Source: Pseudomonas azotoformans (lineage in GTDB: Bacteria > Pseudomonadota > Gammaproteobacteria > Pseudomonadales > Pseudomonadaceae). Taken from it: a stretch of 64,000 bases of DNA. A program made the position numbers and the translations under genes. How positions within the stretch are numbered: position 1 is the stretch's first letter; every line of letters starts with the position of its first letter. Location: contig NZ_LT629702.1 of NCBI RefSeq assembly GCF_900103345.1, forward strand, positions 806,001 through 870,000, given 5' to 3'. The notes under the pieces were generated by a model that worked only from the letters and a program-made list of their open reading frames with translations, did no database searches and was not told the DNA's origin. Positions 36,701 to 47,038 of the stretch are shown piece by piece.

Positions 36701-39700
36701 TCCCGGATCGCGTCCACCTCGGCGCTCATGCCGTATATGCCGGTGTTGTCCGCGTCCGTCGGCATCAGCAATCCCGCCACTTCTCTGACGACCTACAGTG
36801 ATGTCGAGGACTGCACATTTGCCACCCGCATTGAATTTCGCATCAAGCAATTGGCCCAGGATGCGGACCTTGCACCCGAGCAGCCGAACGCCAATGACGT
36901 GGTGCCACCCGGCCCCGGCAACCCGGGTTCGGCTGCACGTTCCCTGGCGAAGTTCGCCTATGAGATCATCGGCCCCAACCCCGCCCAGGCGGTGCTGCTC
37001 GAGCGTTGGTTGACGGCGATGGCGAGCGAGGGGGAGCACCTCGCCAGTGGGTTGTTCCTGCTGTATGGCGACGTGAATAACGGTGCCAACGGTTTGACCG
37101 GTCGCGCCGACAGTGAGTTCTTGTCGTTCATCGTGCAATCGAACCTGTCGACCGAGACCAACCCGCCACAATCACTGAAGGTGGACGTATTTGCCAAGGC
37201 CGAACCGCCCAGCGGCATTGCCAACACACCCGCGGAGTTCATCAAGTTGCTGTGGGAGTTGTCGACGGTCAATTCCGGTGGCAGCTATTTGTTCTATCAG
37301 TTGCTGGCTGAGGGAACCGGTTTACCGCCGGCATTGTTCGACGAGAGTGGGATTGGCACGTTGACCCTGGTGGTGACCTTGCGCCGGGATGCGGTGCTGG
37401 CCAAAGGGCAGCGGATCTTCAACGGGATCAACGCGTTGTTGACCACCGCGGCGATTGATCCGCAGTCGTCGGTGGTACAGCTCTGTGGTGTCGACGCCCC
37501 AACGGCCAGTCTGGCGCTGGCCGCCGATGCCAGCATTGCCGGGATCAGCGATGCCTACGCTATCGATATCGCCGGCCTGGCCGGCAGCAACGCCGATGCG
37601 CCATTAGTGCCTGGCAAGTCGATCCCTGTCTCGGGCCTCTATCATCAACTGCTGCCTGGGGATGTCGGTAACGGTAAAGACCCCATCGCGGCCATGGCCG
37701 CCTACTACTCGGTCGGTGTGACGCCACCGGTCACTGTCGATGCCATCAAACAGTTCAACCTCGGCGTCGCGGTGGAGCCGCAGGCTGTATTCAGGGTTCC
37801 GCCGTTCACTTATACGGTCGGGGCGGATGGACCAGGCAATACCCTGTCCACAATGGCCGAGTATTACCAGGCAGACCTTGCGGCGCTCGCCTTCGGTGCA
37901 CGGGAGGTCGGTGGGCTGTTCGCCCAGACCACCGTGACGATCAATCCGGTCGCGCTGGACGCCACACCCAACCTGGGCCTGACCAATGCAGCGCTGACGC
38001 TGGAGCGTGAGCGCGGTTTGCCTCCGGTTACGCTGGGGGCAAACCCCACCCAGGCTGAAATTGACGCGTACACCCGTGCCACCTTGCTTCAGCTGTATCA
38101 ACTGCTCTCGGCACGCATCGTTGCCACACGGTTCTTCAAACCCAGCGTGGAGAGCGCGGCGTTCGGGCCAAAAGATGTGCCGACAACGCCGGCGCAGGGC
38201 AGGGTGCGCAAAAGCGGTAGTGGGTTTGTCGCCGCCGCCGAAGAGAGCCCGTATCTGTACAGCCAGGCCCTGGGGTTTGGCGCGTTGGCCTTGATCAATC
38301 CTGCACCGACGTCGCCATTGCCCGGCTTGCCTGCCCCTGAAAGTAATCCCTACGTGGGGATTGGTACGCTTGTACAGTTGCAGGTGGATTGGCAGGACCT
38401 GTTCGGCAACCGGACGCCCAGCCCGTTCAGTGACCCTGCCGTTGGCGATCCGCAGCCCTTTGGCAATGTGCCTATGGCCCTCATGTACAGCGATCGGCTG
38501 ATACCTTTGGATGCCTGGCCGAGTACGACCCGTGGCTACCGCTACAAAGGCGCGGCCGGTGCGCCGGTGCTGAACATTGTGCTGGCGTTCGATCACACAC
38601 CGTACGAACCGAAGGCCACGAATGCCAAGGCTTATCTCAACACGGTCCGCTTCGGTGACGTGTTGCCGGTCTGGCAGCGCAATGCCGAGGCAGACCTGGC
38701 CCGATTCCGGTTGATCTACTTCCAGCTCAACCAGAACTATGACGGGCTTGGGGTCGAGGGGCTTGCAGGGCCGGCAGTGTCCATGTCGTTGGTCAACTCG
38801 CTGCTGGCAACGCCTGAACAGCCGTTGCCTGACGCCGCGCGGGGGGCGATTCTCGATTACGTCAACCAAGCCGTTGTTTACCTGGCTGCCCGTGCGGTTG
38901 GCAGCGTTGCCACGCCGCCGCAGCCAGCGGACGTGTCAATACCGGTGGACATCAGCACCCTGACCCGAGGCAGCGACATCATTCGTCTGGACCTGGCCCT
39001 GCGCCTGAGTCGCCAGGCCGACTTGGTGGCGCCTGCATTACGGGCACTGCGAGACGGGAGGGCGGTGGTGTCGACGATACCGGTCGACGCCAGTCTGGAT
39101 AAAACTGCGCCGGATAATGACAACCCGGTGGATGCCCCGGCGTACCCGATCGCTCTGCGTCAATTCGCCGTCGATTTCGAAAAAGTCTTCGTCACGGCTG
39201 ATTGGCAGATGCGCCTGGGTACCAGTTCTGCAGACCCCGCCACACCCAATGATGCACGTACCCCGACCGTCTGGGCCGTACGCATGGCCAAGCGCACTGG
39301 CAACGCGCCTCAGGGGATCGGTTTCCAGATCGGCAATGCCCCATGTTATTTCGCGCCATTGCCCATCGCCAGCCGCCTGCAGACCCTGCAAGTGGACGTG
39401 GATCAATACCAGAGTGGCCAGCCTTATCCGGCGGGAACGGCCATACCCACCACCTTCACGAATGCTGACCCGAATGTGTGGCTGGCCGAGTGCCTGGCCG
39501 CGATTGATGACACCCTGGGTGCAACCTATGCGACGCCAATGTTCCAGCTCGACCGTTTGCTGGGCCTGAGCGAGAACCCCAGCGGGGCGAAGGACCCCAA
39601 GGCCGGTTATCTCTATCGGCTATTGCAGTCCAAGAAAGTGCTGGCCAGTGCGATTGCCTCGACGGCGACCCCGGTTCTCAAGCAATCGGCGGGTGACCTC

Positions 39701-41494
39701 AAGCCTGCAGCAGTGGACAAGTTGGAGCAGGCCTTGCTGCGGCGCTTGAGCAATGCCAATAGTCTCACCTGCGTAGCCGTGTTCCCCGTGACCAACGCCC
39801 AATACGGCCCGGCACTGCCCAGTGGTGTGATTGCGCCGCGACTGTTCGGGCAGCCGACGGGGGATCTGGGCAACACCAGTGCGCTGTCCAACGATAACTT
39901 TGCGCTGTCCACGGCGAAGATTCCGCTGGTTGCGGGGGCCGACGTCAGTTCGCTGGCGTTCCTGGTGAATTCGCGGTCGGCCGAGAGCGAAGCCTACGTT
40001 CAATTGGACCTGGCGTACGCGCTCACTCATGTTGAGCATGATATCCACGGTGTGTCCGGTATCGAGAACTACCAGCAGTCGCGCTGGGTGACCTTCCTGA
40101 CCGGGCCTTATAGCGAAGCGATCAAGCCCGCGACGGGCACGCGCTTTGCCATCCCGGTCGCCTTGCGCGCGCTGCCGGTACCCGCAACCGTGGTGGCGCA
40201 GACAGGCCGTTCCAGTGTGGTCGACCCCTTGACAGCCACCCCCGCTGAGCTGAAAAGCTGGACCTACCGTTTCAGCTACCTTCAACAGCAGGCCGCCCAG
40301 GATTCGGTGATCGCCAATGTGGTGTTCAACTCCGATGCCGATGGTCAAATGCTGCGGGGCACACCGTCACCTACCGAGCAGCTTTACATGGCCCTGGCAC
40401 AGTTCGTCGCCATCTACCCTGCGGTGAATCGAGACCTCGAAACTTTCTTGCGTCCTATCGACGGCAAAACGGTGGTCGGCAACCCGAATGTCGAGCGTGC
40501 CCGCGACGCCGTGGACGCACTGGATACGGTGGTTTCGGGCGTGGCCGAGGCGTTTGCTGCATGGGCCGCATCCCAGTCGATGGCCGCGCGAGTATTGGCG
40601 GCGGACTACAAGGTTGAGTACACCTTCGAGATTCGCCTGGTGCCAGATGGACTGACTGAAGCCGCGCAGGTGCAGGTCCTGCCACAGGCCTTCACGCAGT
40701 ATGAACAGCCATCCAGCAACTTTCTGCCGGCGGCGAAGGTGTTGATAGATCCGGACAACTACGCCCCCGAACAGGTCAGCTTCGACCCCGCCACGGGCGC
40801 CGTTACGTGGCGCTATGAACTGCGTAAGGATGCCAAGGACCCTTCGCTGCCAGCGGTCTTGCCTTATGAGACTGCACGGCTTACTACCGAGCGCGCGGTG
40901 GAGTTCGCCGACCTGGACCTGTTCGCCTTGCAGAATGGCTGGGCATCGATCCAGGTCACGCGCAACCGTCATCTGGCGCCTGACCCTGCGGTGCAGACCA
41001 CGCCGGCCTTCGAGTTCGCGTCAGCCGTCTCACGTTTCGCGGATGCCATGGTGCCGCTGCTGCAAATCCCACGCTATGCCCTGGACCGCCAAGCCCCTCA
41101 CCCTCAAACCGTTACACAGTGGCTGGACGGGTTCTTTGCCGGGCTGCTGGCGCCGACCCTGCGCGCGGACACGGCACTCCCCGTGCTGCTTGGCCTACAG
41201 AGCAGTTACGCCTACAACCTGGTGCCAGACGGGGACAAAAACAATGTGCCGCCAACGGTCATTCCCGTGAGCTTGCTGGCGCCGACCTTGACGGCGGGTG
41301 AGGTGCATCCGCCGTTCATTGCGCAAGTGGGGAACGCCAACCAGCAGTGGTTCCAGACGGCGCAACCTGTAAGGGACAGGGCGGCGGGCTTCATTTTCGG
41401 GCTGACGGTTTTCTCTGGTACGGGCACCAATCGCCTGCCACTTTTGAAAATCGATGCGTTGACATTAGCGGCGAAGAATATCGCCGAGGACTAG
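30779..41494 (+). CDS. Giant 3571-residue protein of unknown function with LysM-like segments
   Basis: One uninterrupted frame from a GTG with AGAGG about 7 bases upstream. No signal peptide. Residues ~1-1290 are beta-rich, with long amphipathic strands such as VSVSIKIDLGLFSIKISLSF and LTINGLQFLQADGKVTLAI; a short very basic insert lies at ~622-655 (HTRTPNRRHPRNGW). LysM-like segments occur at ~1615-1660 (YMVQAADTLAAIAARYA), ~1670-1700 (YTTQVGDDFNSIARAFGL), ~1716-1746 (TTAAGDTIASVIDALRVP) and ~2340-2380 (FTYTVGADGPGNTLSTMAEY), with a weaker one near 2290. The remaining C-terminal ~1200 residues match nothing I know. LysM modules bind GlcNAc polymers in many proteins; here they are divergent. 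It is the last gene of the operon, and its TAG overlaps the stop of the convergent AraC gene. Confidence 0.75.
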   Translation: MTDPAVQKLRDAFATAPAGPVAVNADFWMMAGVAPPSGFNSLINAAFRLPLTQEGLLITYDRGAVTPADEQGFQITGVGLSFLDAPADTTSATLYCTPGTAQTPLLGIDVVPAGWQLSDQFPAMSPDNWPFTLIAFDQQRFYFASAPQPFGWNAQLLMFDAGQNLYGLTSIPDAISALFPLLSGLPAVGPNVLISGAIELDKVDNATILLPDMNLRAPLAGVDLTLFFIEVSDPHLTFRITTAEGELPSPELGEPSKTQYFQQSSYGLGINLVMNGADGSTVGMALSADASPTGERYRFNALALDDRSPITPAAMIKLMGESFFNLIPPVLQEYLASVQMQGISISGQLAPKMTITSLSTRIGSVQSQPIVLFSDPTSNQVFQLDEFSLAWLISNPLESRKRKTNGSLMAAFKLFPEVFKTKDGKPGGLFKVTIDQDLNFAGSFEGRASLDDVLNGITGGAIGLPEGVAIDFSDIYVKVSPSRKSYGLGFQVDAALSVPFVQYTDTSGQPQPLIQIEGLVFDLAANTPNRTDGQPGKSVYAGSMVGQIIVGPLAADVSVVYDGTAETPVWTLDAALAQPLVLSDVIEQFFLAYNLPDFLPGTLTVEALAIHASIPVTAKSLLRAKAGRPHTRTPNRRHPRNGWRSPVRAPTHPAVLDLHSFLAVEPANQSAYSLSTRIRWVFDLTPDIPVDILAELGLDYDGNRKAGEQFAGSAIGTIDIDFIGAIQIGYRFGAPTAPDGALLFPSAVPGAGNSTLWMSWKGFRAEYDFGKKVVAFSLTGWTVGSLITALMDMLGDPYFTLPDPWSVLNTISLNGFSLQIDLNTGVKNRVTAKYTLPSPINLGFLTINGLQFLQADGKVTLAIDGSTTVPGLNDQPLFNPQQGGQDVKDMPTVPGQGNAYFDLKLLALGQRIAIAGAPDFKTTQGVIKALEAVPPSSGPGMPFDPGQRTPGQPYYSRSSNWLGAMHFGVLRIGDTAEYAIDFMVVFNDPDLYGMRLALNGDKMKVLAGLAIDVLYKKVTDDIGCYQIEFTLPSVLRNLDFGAFSVTLPVIGLQIYTNGDFLVDFGFPYNMDFSRSFTVQAIIYGVPVLGSGGFYFGKLSNATAPNLPKTTRGTFHPVIVFGFGAQLGIGRYIDKGILKAGFSITVFGIIEGTLASWHPYQIGNSGSANEVQGDYYFKIAGTFGIIGKLYGSIDFAIIKADVNLTVVVYLKIEYESFRKIPLTLSASVNVSVSIKIDLGLFSIKISLSFSASITEQLTIGSDSQAPWDGSDTLAAPTFTQGKALTESRSLPLPRTLHEHGVTTRPFQLDFTQAHRLFTSRNRSVDKVAIEITAITQFTVLAAEGAGYAGQEGALVLLFAMDAPTVDGGGVGDQTSFGKLCHALLPWLIESVVPKVGSNLFALPSAGANDVSRPLLEGILQALSDPAQAPFTATQLLDFLAANFSVTVSAAQASLTAQRQAELDAGSTIFPAVSFLSMEVPDPNSDSASVTVNYDNYVTATPAYQAELRAMFNSVAAHVSDETAPPRARTALLDASEPLAASVFSDYFILLARQLVQSALDGFDDYPFPLVATTSLQSILDWANGLLDGQLKATPLAQANLNYPLNTGLKLDIANIAYMVQAADTLAAIAARYADPLTPDSTTPAALILANQAQSNLIAAPVLITLIVGGKAEQYTTQVGDDFNSIARAFGLTLEQLATESTLYGMVGLLRASVVLTIPHVVVTTAAGDTIASVIDALRVPLDSFLTAANLALPGLFKVDAGLRFAVPGLVVLPQDSLWQAVLATGTLAQTAGTAARYMLHGMRLPVAPGLNIPANGFLYGAPHWASAQAGYGIYQLTGQQFPLAVRTGTYPVTLTRPDDPAHAWFTLGSGASLTFDIDLQTSLLSKVVACGQQNGYRPQVEKLIAEPLMTVAPTHYNVGNAVTWLTSDMANLVAVSRPQGKVLGDASATPQVKPLLFDLSSALLTTIETKQAALASRIASTSALMPYMPVLSASVGISNPATSLTTYSDVEDCTFATRIEFRIKQLAQDADLAPEQPNANDVVPPGPGNPGSAARSLAKFAYEIIGPNPAQAVLLERWLTAMASEGEHLASGLFLLYGDVNNGANGLTGRADSEFLSFIVQSNLSTETNPPQSLKVDVFAKAEPPSGIANTPAEFIKLLWELSTVNSGGSYLFYQLLAEGTGLPPALFDESGIGTLTLVVTLRRDAVLAKGQRIFNGINALLTTAAIDPQSSVVQLCGVDAPTASLALAADASIAGISDAYAIDIAGLAGSNADAPLVPGKSIPVSGLYHQLLPGDVGNGKDPIAAMAAYYSVGVTPPVTVDAIKQFNLGVAVEPQAVFRVPPFTYTVGADGPGNTLSTMAEYYQADLAALAFGAREVGGLFAQTTVTINPVALDATPNLGLTNAALTLERERGLPPVTLGANPTQAEIDAYTRATLLQLYQLLSARIVATRFFKPSVESAAFGPKDVPTTPAQGRVRKSGSGFVAAAEESPYLYSQALGFGALALINPAPTSPLPGLPAPESNPYVGIGTLVQLQVDWQDLFGNRTPSPFSDPAVGDPQPFGNVPMALMYSDRLIPLDAWPSTTRGYRYKGAAGAPVLNIVLAFDHTPYEPKATNAKAYLNTVRFGDVLPVWQRNAEADLARFRLIYFQLNQNYDGLGVEGLAGPAVSMSLVNSLLATPEQPLPDAARGAILDYVNQAVVYLAARAVGSVATPPQPADVSIPVDISTLTRGSDIIRLDLALRLSRQADLVAPALRALRDGRAVVSTIPVDASLDKTAPDNDNPVDAPAYPIALRQFAVDFEKVFVTADWQMRLGTSSADPATPNDARTPTVWAVRMAKRTGNAPQGIGFQIGNAPCYFAPLPIASRLQTLQVDVDQYQSGQPYPAGTAIPTTFTNADPNVWLAECLAAIDDTLGATYATPMFQLDRLLGLSENPSGAKDPKAGYLYRLLQSKKVLASAIASTATPVLKQSAGDLKPAAVDKLEQALLRRLSNANSLTCVAVFPVTNAQYGPALPSGVIAPRLFGQPTGDLGNTSALSNDNFALSTAKIPLVAGADVSSLAFLVNSRSAESEAYVQLDLAYALTHVEHDIHGVSGIENYQQSRWVTFLTGPYSEAIKPATGTRFAIPVALRALPVPATVVAQTGRSSVVDPLTATPAELKSWTYRFSYLQQQAAQDSVIANVVFNSDADGQMLRGTPSPTEQLYMALAQFVAIYPAVNRDLETFLRPIDGKTVVGNPNVERARDAVDALDTVVSGVAEAFAAWAASQSMAARVLAADYKVEYTFEIRLVPDGLTEAAQVQVLPQAFTQYEQPSSNFLPAAKVLIDPDNYAPEQVSFDPATGAVTWRYELRKDAKDPSLPAVLPYETARLTTERAVEFADLDLFALQNGWASIQVTRNRHLAPDPAVQTTPAFEFASAVSRFADAMVPLLQIPRYALDRQAPHPQTVTQWLDGFFAGLLAPTLRADTALPVLLGLQSSYAYNLVPDGDKNNVPPTVIPVSLLAPTLTAGEVHPPFIAQVGNANQQWFQTAQPVRDRAAGFIFGLTVFSGTGTNRLPLLKIDALTLAAKNIAED

Positions 41495-42438
41495 GGGGAC
41501 GTCCATGGCCCTTGCCTGTCATCACAGGCAAGGGCGGCGTTTTGACAGGAGGCATGCCGGTGTTTGAGGGTCTCGCTGGGCAACTCCTTGAACAACGCCC
41601 GGTAGCTATTGGAAAACCGCCCCAAATGCCAGAACGACCAGTTCATCGCCACCTCGGCCACGGTGGTCCCGGTTGAATTGAGCAGCTCACGCCGCGCCCC
41701 ATTCAACCTGCGCAAGCGCAACCACTGCGCCGGGCTCATCCCGGTGTAGGTCTTGAAGCCCTGCTGCAATTGGCGCAACGGCACCCCGGCAATCTGCGCC
41801 AGTTCCAGCAGGTTGACGGTCTCGTCCGGCGCGTCCGCCGCCCATTCGCCGATGCGTGCCATCAGCCGGCGTTCTTCGTTGCGGCGCTGCAAGGAACTGC
41901 GGTCCAGGCACACGCAGGCGTTGTCGAGGATGAACAGGCAATCGTCGAGCAGTTGCTGGATGAGCGCGGCGGGGTCGCTGACCGTGGGCAAGCGTGTCAG
42001 CGTGCCACTCAGCCAACGGGCGAACAACGCGTTCTGCTGGCCGGTCAGCGGCGCCATGAACAAACCTTCCAGCTTCGCCACCTCCAAGCCATGGCGCTGC
42101 ACGAACTGCGGGCCGAACACCACTGCCACTTCACGGTAGTTTTCCGGGGTGATCCAGGTGTTGCGGCTCTCGCCATTGAGCAGGTACAGCGCGTTGTCGC
42201 TACCGTCGAAACAGAATGCCAGGGAGCCCGCTGGCGCATTGAAATGCTGCTCCACGCGGGTGTTCATGCACTCTTCGTACACCTCCACGCCTTGCAGGTC
42301 GAGGTAACGGATGCGCCCGGCGAAATGCCCCGGGGACATCTGCTGGTACTGCTGCACCCAGCCGGGTGTCGCACTGCATTGAGCGGCCACATCACCGGTG
42401 GTGAAGGCCTGTACGCGCAAAGCGGTTGCCTGTGTCAT
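41491..42438 (-). CDS. AraC-family transcriptional regulator
   Basis: A 315-residue AraC-type regulator with an N-terminal sensor domain and a C-terminal HTH (NLLELAQIAGVPLRQLQQGF and VAEVAMNWSFWHLGRFSNSY). The build resembles the EutR/FeaR-like group. It is divergent from the PuuA-like gene at 42578 (139 bp between starts), so control of the polyamine genes is the best guess. The 3' end meets the giant gene's stop (CTAG read both ways) and contains the terminator-like hairpin of the plus-strand operon. Confidence 0.85.
   Translation of the reverse strand: MTQATALRVQAFTTGDVAAQCSATPGWVQQYQQMSPGHFAGRIRYLDLQGVEVYEECMNTRVEQHFNAPAGSLAFCFDGSDNALYLLNGESRNTWITPENYREVAVVFGPQFVQRHGLEVAKLEGLFMAPLTGQQNALFARWLSGTLTRLPTVSDPAALIQQLLDDCLFILDNACVCLDRSSLQRRNEERRLMARIGEWAADAPDETVNLLELAQIAGVPLRQLQQGFKTYTGMSPAQWLRLRRLNGARRELLNSTGTTVAEVAMNWSFWHLGRFSNSYRALFKELPSETLKHRHASCQNAALACDDRQGPWTSP
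41508..41535 (+). terminator. Strong hairpin terminator of the giant-protein operon
   Basis: GCCCTTGCCTGT and ACAGGCAAGGGC form a perfect 12-bp stem with a CATC loop, starting 14 bp past the giant gene's stop. GGCGTTTTG follows on the plus strand, a short T-run set a few bases off. The hairpin lies inside the last codons of the convergent AraC gene. Confidence 0.7.
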
Positions 42439-42577
42439 GGGGAGCCTGGGCGCACTCTATTGGTGCGTTGTGGTGCGTGCAAAGTGGATAGATGCCGGGG
42501 CGCGGCGGCCTCAAGATAGACCTCAATGCGCCAGGAGTACAAGCCGGCGCATGCACCCAACCCATGCCGAGGTCTTT

Positions 42578-43936
42578 ATGAACGCCCCCTTCGATCAGCT
42601 GTCCGCCTGGCTGAAAGAACACAAGATTACCGAAGTCGAATGCGTGATCAGTGATTTGACTGGCATCGCACGCGGCAAGATTGCGCCCACCAACAAGTTC
42701 CTGCATGAGCGAGGCATGCGCCTGCCGGAAAGTGTGCTGCTGCAAACGGTAACCGGGGACTTTGTCGACGACGAGATCTACTACGACCTGCTCGACCCCG
42801 CCGATATCGACATGGTTTGCCGCCCGGTCTCACACGCCACCTACGTCGTGCCGTGGGCCATCGAGCCCACCGCAATCGTGATCCACGACACCTTCGACAA
42901 ACTGGGCAACCCCATCGAGCTGTCGCCACGCAATGTGCTGAAGAAAGTCCTGCAGCTCTACACCGACAAGGGCTGGCAGCCGATTGTTGCGCCGGAAATG
43001 GAGTTCTACCTGACCCAGCGCTGCGAAGACCCGGACTTGCCGCTGAAAACCCCGGTGGGCCGCTCCGGCCGCGCCGAGACCGGCCGCCAGTCGTTCTCCA
43101 TCGACGCCGCCAACGAATTCGACCCGCTGTTCGAGGACGTCTACGACTGGTGCGAAGCCCAGGGCCTGGACCTTGATACGCTGATCCACGAAGACGGCCC
43201 GGCGCAGATGGAAATCAACTTCCGCCATGGCGACGCTCTCGACCTGGCCGACCAGATCACCGTGTTCAAGCGCACCCTGCGCGAGGCCGCGCTCAAGCAC
43301 AACGTGGCCGCGACCTTCATGGCCAAGCCGGTGGCCGACGAGCCGGGCAGCGCCATGCACCTGCACCAGAGCGTGGTGGAGATCGCCACCGGCAAACCGG
43401 TGTTCGTCGATGCCGAGGGCAACAAGAGCCAGTTGTTCCTGCACCATATCGGCGGCCTGCAGAAGTACATCCCCAAGCTGCTGCCGATGTTCGCGCCCAA
43501 CGTGAACTCGTTTCGCCGCTTCCTGCCTGACACTTCGGCGCCGGTCAACGTCGAGTGGGGCGAAGAAAACCGCACCGTCGGCCTGCGCGTGCCGACCTCC
43601 AGCCCCGACGCCATGCGCGTGGAAAACCGCCTGCCCGGCGCAGATGCCAATCCGTACCTGGCGATCGCGGCTAGTCTGCTGTGTGGCTACCTGGGCATGG
43701 TCGAGCAGATCGAACCCAGCGCACCAGTGGAAGGCCGCGCCTACGAGCGTCGCAACCTGCGCCTGCCGTTCACCCTCGAAGATGCGCTGGCACGCATGGA
43801 GGACTGCGACACGGTCAAGCAGTACCTGGGCGATAAATTCGTGCGCGGCTACGTCGCGGTCAAACGCGCCGAGCACGAGAATTTCAAGCGGGTGATCAGT
43901 TCCTGGGAGCGTGAGTTCCTGCTGTTGAGCGTCTAA
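42578..43936 (+). CDS. puuA: Gamma-glutamylputrescine synthetase-like glutamine synthetase family protein
   Basis: A 452-residue enzyme of the glutamine synthetase superfamily, PuuA/SpuI type, which joins glutamate to putrescine or another polyamine with ATP. Family motifs include VISDLTGIARGKIAP near the N-terminus, APEMEFYLTQRC, EDGPAQMEINFRHGDALDLA, MAKPVADEPGSAMHLHQSV, NVEWGEENRTVGLRVP and ENRLPGADANPYLAIAAS. I chose the ATG at 42578 (GAGG 5 bases upstream); the longer open frame overlaps the divergent regulator. A polyamine-binding protein and a PuuB-like oxidase follow in the same operon, which supports the assignment. The amine preference (putrescine, spermidine, other) is not known. 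Confidence 0.85.
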   Translation: MNAPFDQLSAWLKEHKITEVECVISDLTGIARGKIAPTNKFLHERGMRLPESVLLQTVTGDFVDDEIYYDLLDPADIDMVCRPVSHATYVVPWAIEPTAIVIHDTFDKLGNPIELSPRNVLKKVLQLYTDKGWQPIVAPEMEFYLTQRCEDPDLPLKTPVGRSGRAETGRQSFSIDAANEFDPLFEDVYDWCEAQGLDLDTLIHEDGPAQMEINFRHGDALDLADQITVFKRTLREAALKHNVAATFMAKPVADEPGSAMHLHQSVVEIATGKPVFVDAEGNKSQLFLHHIGGLQKYIPKLLPMFAPNVNSFRRFLPDTSAPVNVEWGEENRTVGLRVPTSSPDAMRVENRLPGADANPYLAIAASLLCGYLGMVEQIEPSAPVEGRAYERRNLRLPFTLEDALARMEDCDTVKQYLGDKFVRGYVAVKRAEHENFKRVISSWEREFLLLSV

Positions 43937-43947
43937 AAAACCAATAA

Positions 43948-46340
<2,393 letters not shown>

Positions 46341-46436
46341 CGGGCCGCAACATCACAGGTATTGGCAGCTGCTATGCACATCGCCAGATAGGTTTGGGGG
46401 GCTACACTGCGCAATTCAGCGCGTAAAGGACTGCTC

Positions 46437-46568
46437 ATGTCCGCGAATAATGCTCGGCGGAACCCTCTCTGGTTGAGTGGCTCAGCCTGCACCGGTGGCG
46501 TACATTGCTTCACCGCTTTCTTCTGCGACTACCGGTGCCGCGTTGCGCGTCGACGGTGGTGTTGTTGA
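46437..46568 (+). CDS. Possible 43-residue small ORF upstream of the SRPBCC gene
   Basis: An ATG with AAGGA 6 bases upstream opens a 43-codon frame (MSANNARRNPLWLSGSACTG...) that is Cys- and Arg-rich toward its end (CDYRCRVARRRWCC). It stops 45 bp before the SRPBCC gene. The good RBS is the only direct support; I recognise no family. It could be a leader peptide, a small protein or chance. Confidence 0.35.
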   Translation: MSANNARRNPLWLSGSACTGGVHCFTAFFCDYRCRVARRRWCC

Positions 46569-46613
46569 CAGCATGGCGATCTGAATTGTTTTTCATTTTC
46601 TGGAGTATTTATC

Positions 46614-47030
46614 GTGGCAATAGCGTCTTCTGTGATTGAAATCCCGGTGTCGGCCGATCAGGTCTGGCAATTGGTCGGCGGCTTCAACAGCCTGCCGAAC
46701 TGGTTGCCGTTGATTGTCAAAAGTGAGCCGGACGATGGCGGCCGCGTGCGTCACCTGCAAACGGCGGACGGCGCAGTGATCGTCGAGCGCTTGCAGCGCT
46801 TTGATCACGTCGGGCGTACCTACAGCTACACCATTGAGCAGTCGCCGTTTCCGGTGAGTGCGTATCTGGCGACGTTGCAGGTTGAGGCGCTGACGGACGC
46901 TTCGGCGAAAGTGACCTGGTCCGGTGTGTTCACGCCAGCGGCGGGGACCACGGATGCGGCAGTGGAGGAGCTGTTTGCCGGTGTCTACAGCGGTGGTCTT
47001 GAGGCCCTACGCGCCAACTTCCCGGCCTGA
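46614..47030 (+). CDS. SRPBCC family protein (polyketide cyclase/MxaD-like)
   Basis: A 138-residue START/Bet v1-like protein. It opens AIASSVIEIPVSADQVWQLV, with GGFNSLPNWLPLIVKSE next, the standard start of this family, and ends with a long amphipathic helix (AVEELFAGVYSGGLEALRAN). These proteins hold hydrophobic ligands in a cavity; function is unknown. The start is GTG at 46614 with GGAG 8 bases upstream. It stands alone between a possible small ORF and a repeat element. Confidence 0.85.
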   Translation: MAIASSVIEIPVSADQVWQLVGGFNSLPNWLPLIVKSEPDDGGRVRHLQTADGAVIVERLQRFDHVGRTYSYTIEQSPFPVSAYLATLQVEALTDASAKVTWSGVFTPAAGTTDAAVEELFAGVYSGGLEALRANFPA

Positions 47031-47038
47031 TCCAGTCC

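Noticed and set aside
24399..41494. A Tc-toxin or contractile injection (Afp/PVC) locus
   Set aside because: No RHS/YD repeats, TcA/TcB-type motifs, sheath, tube, baseplate or AAA+ genes are visible among the five products.
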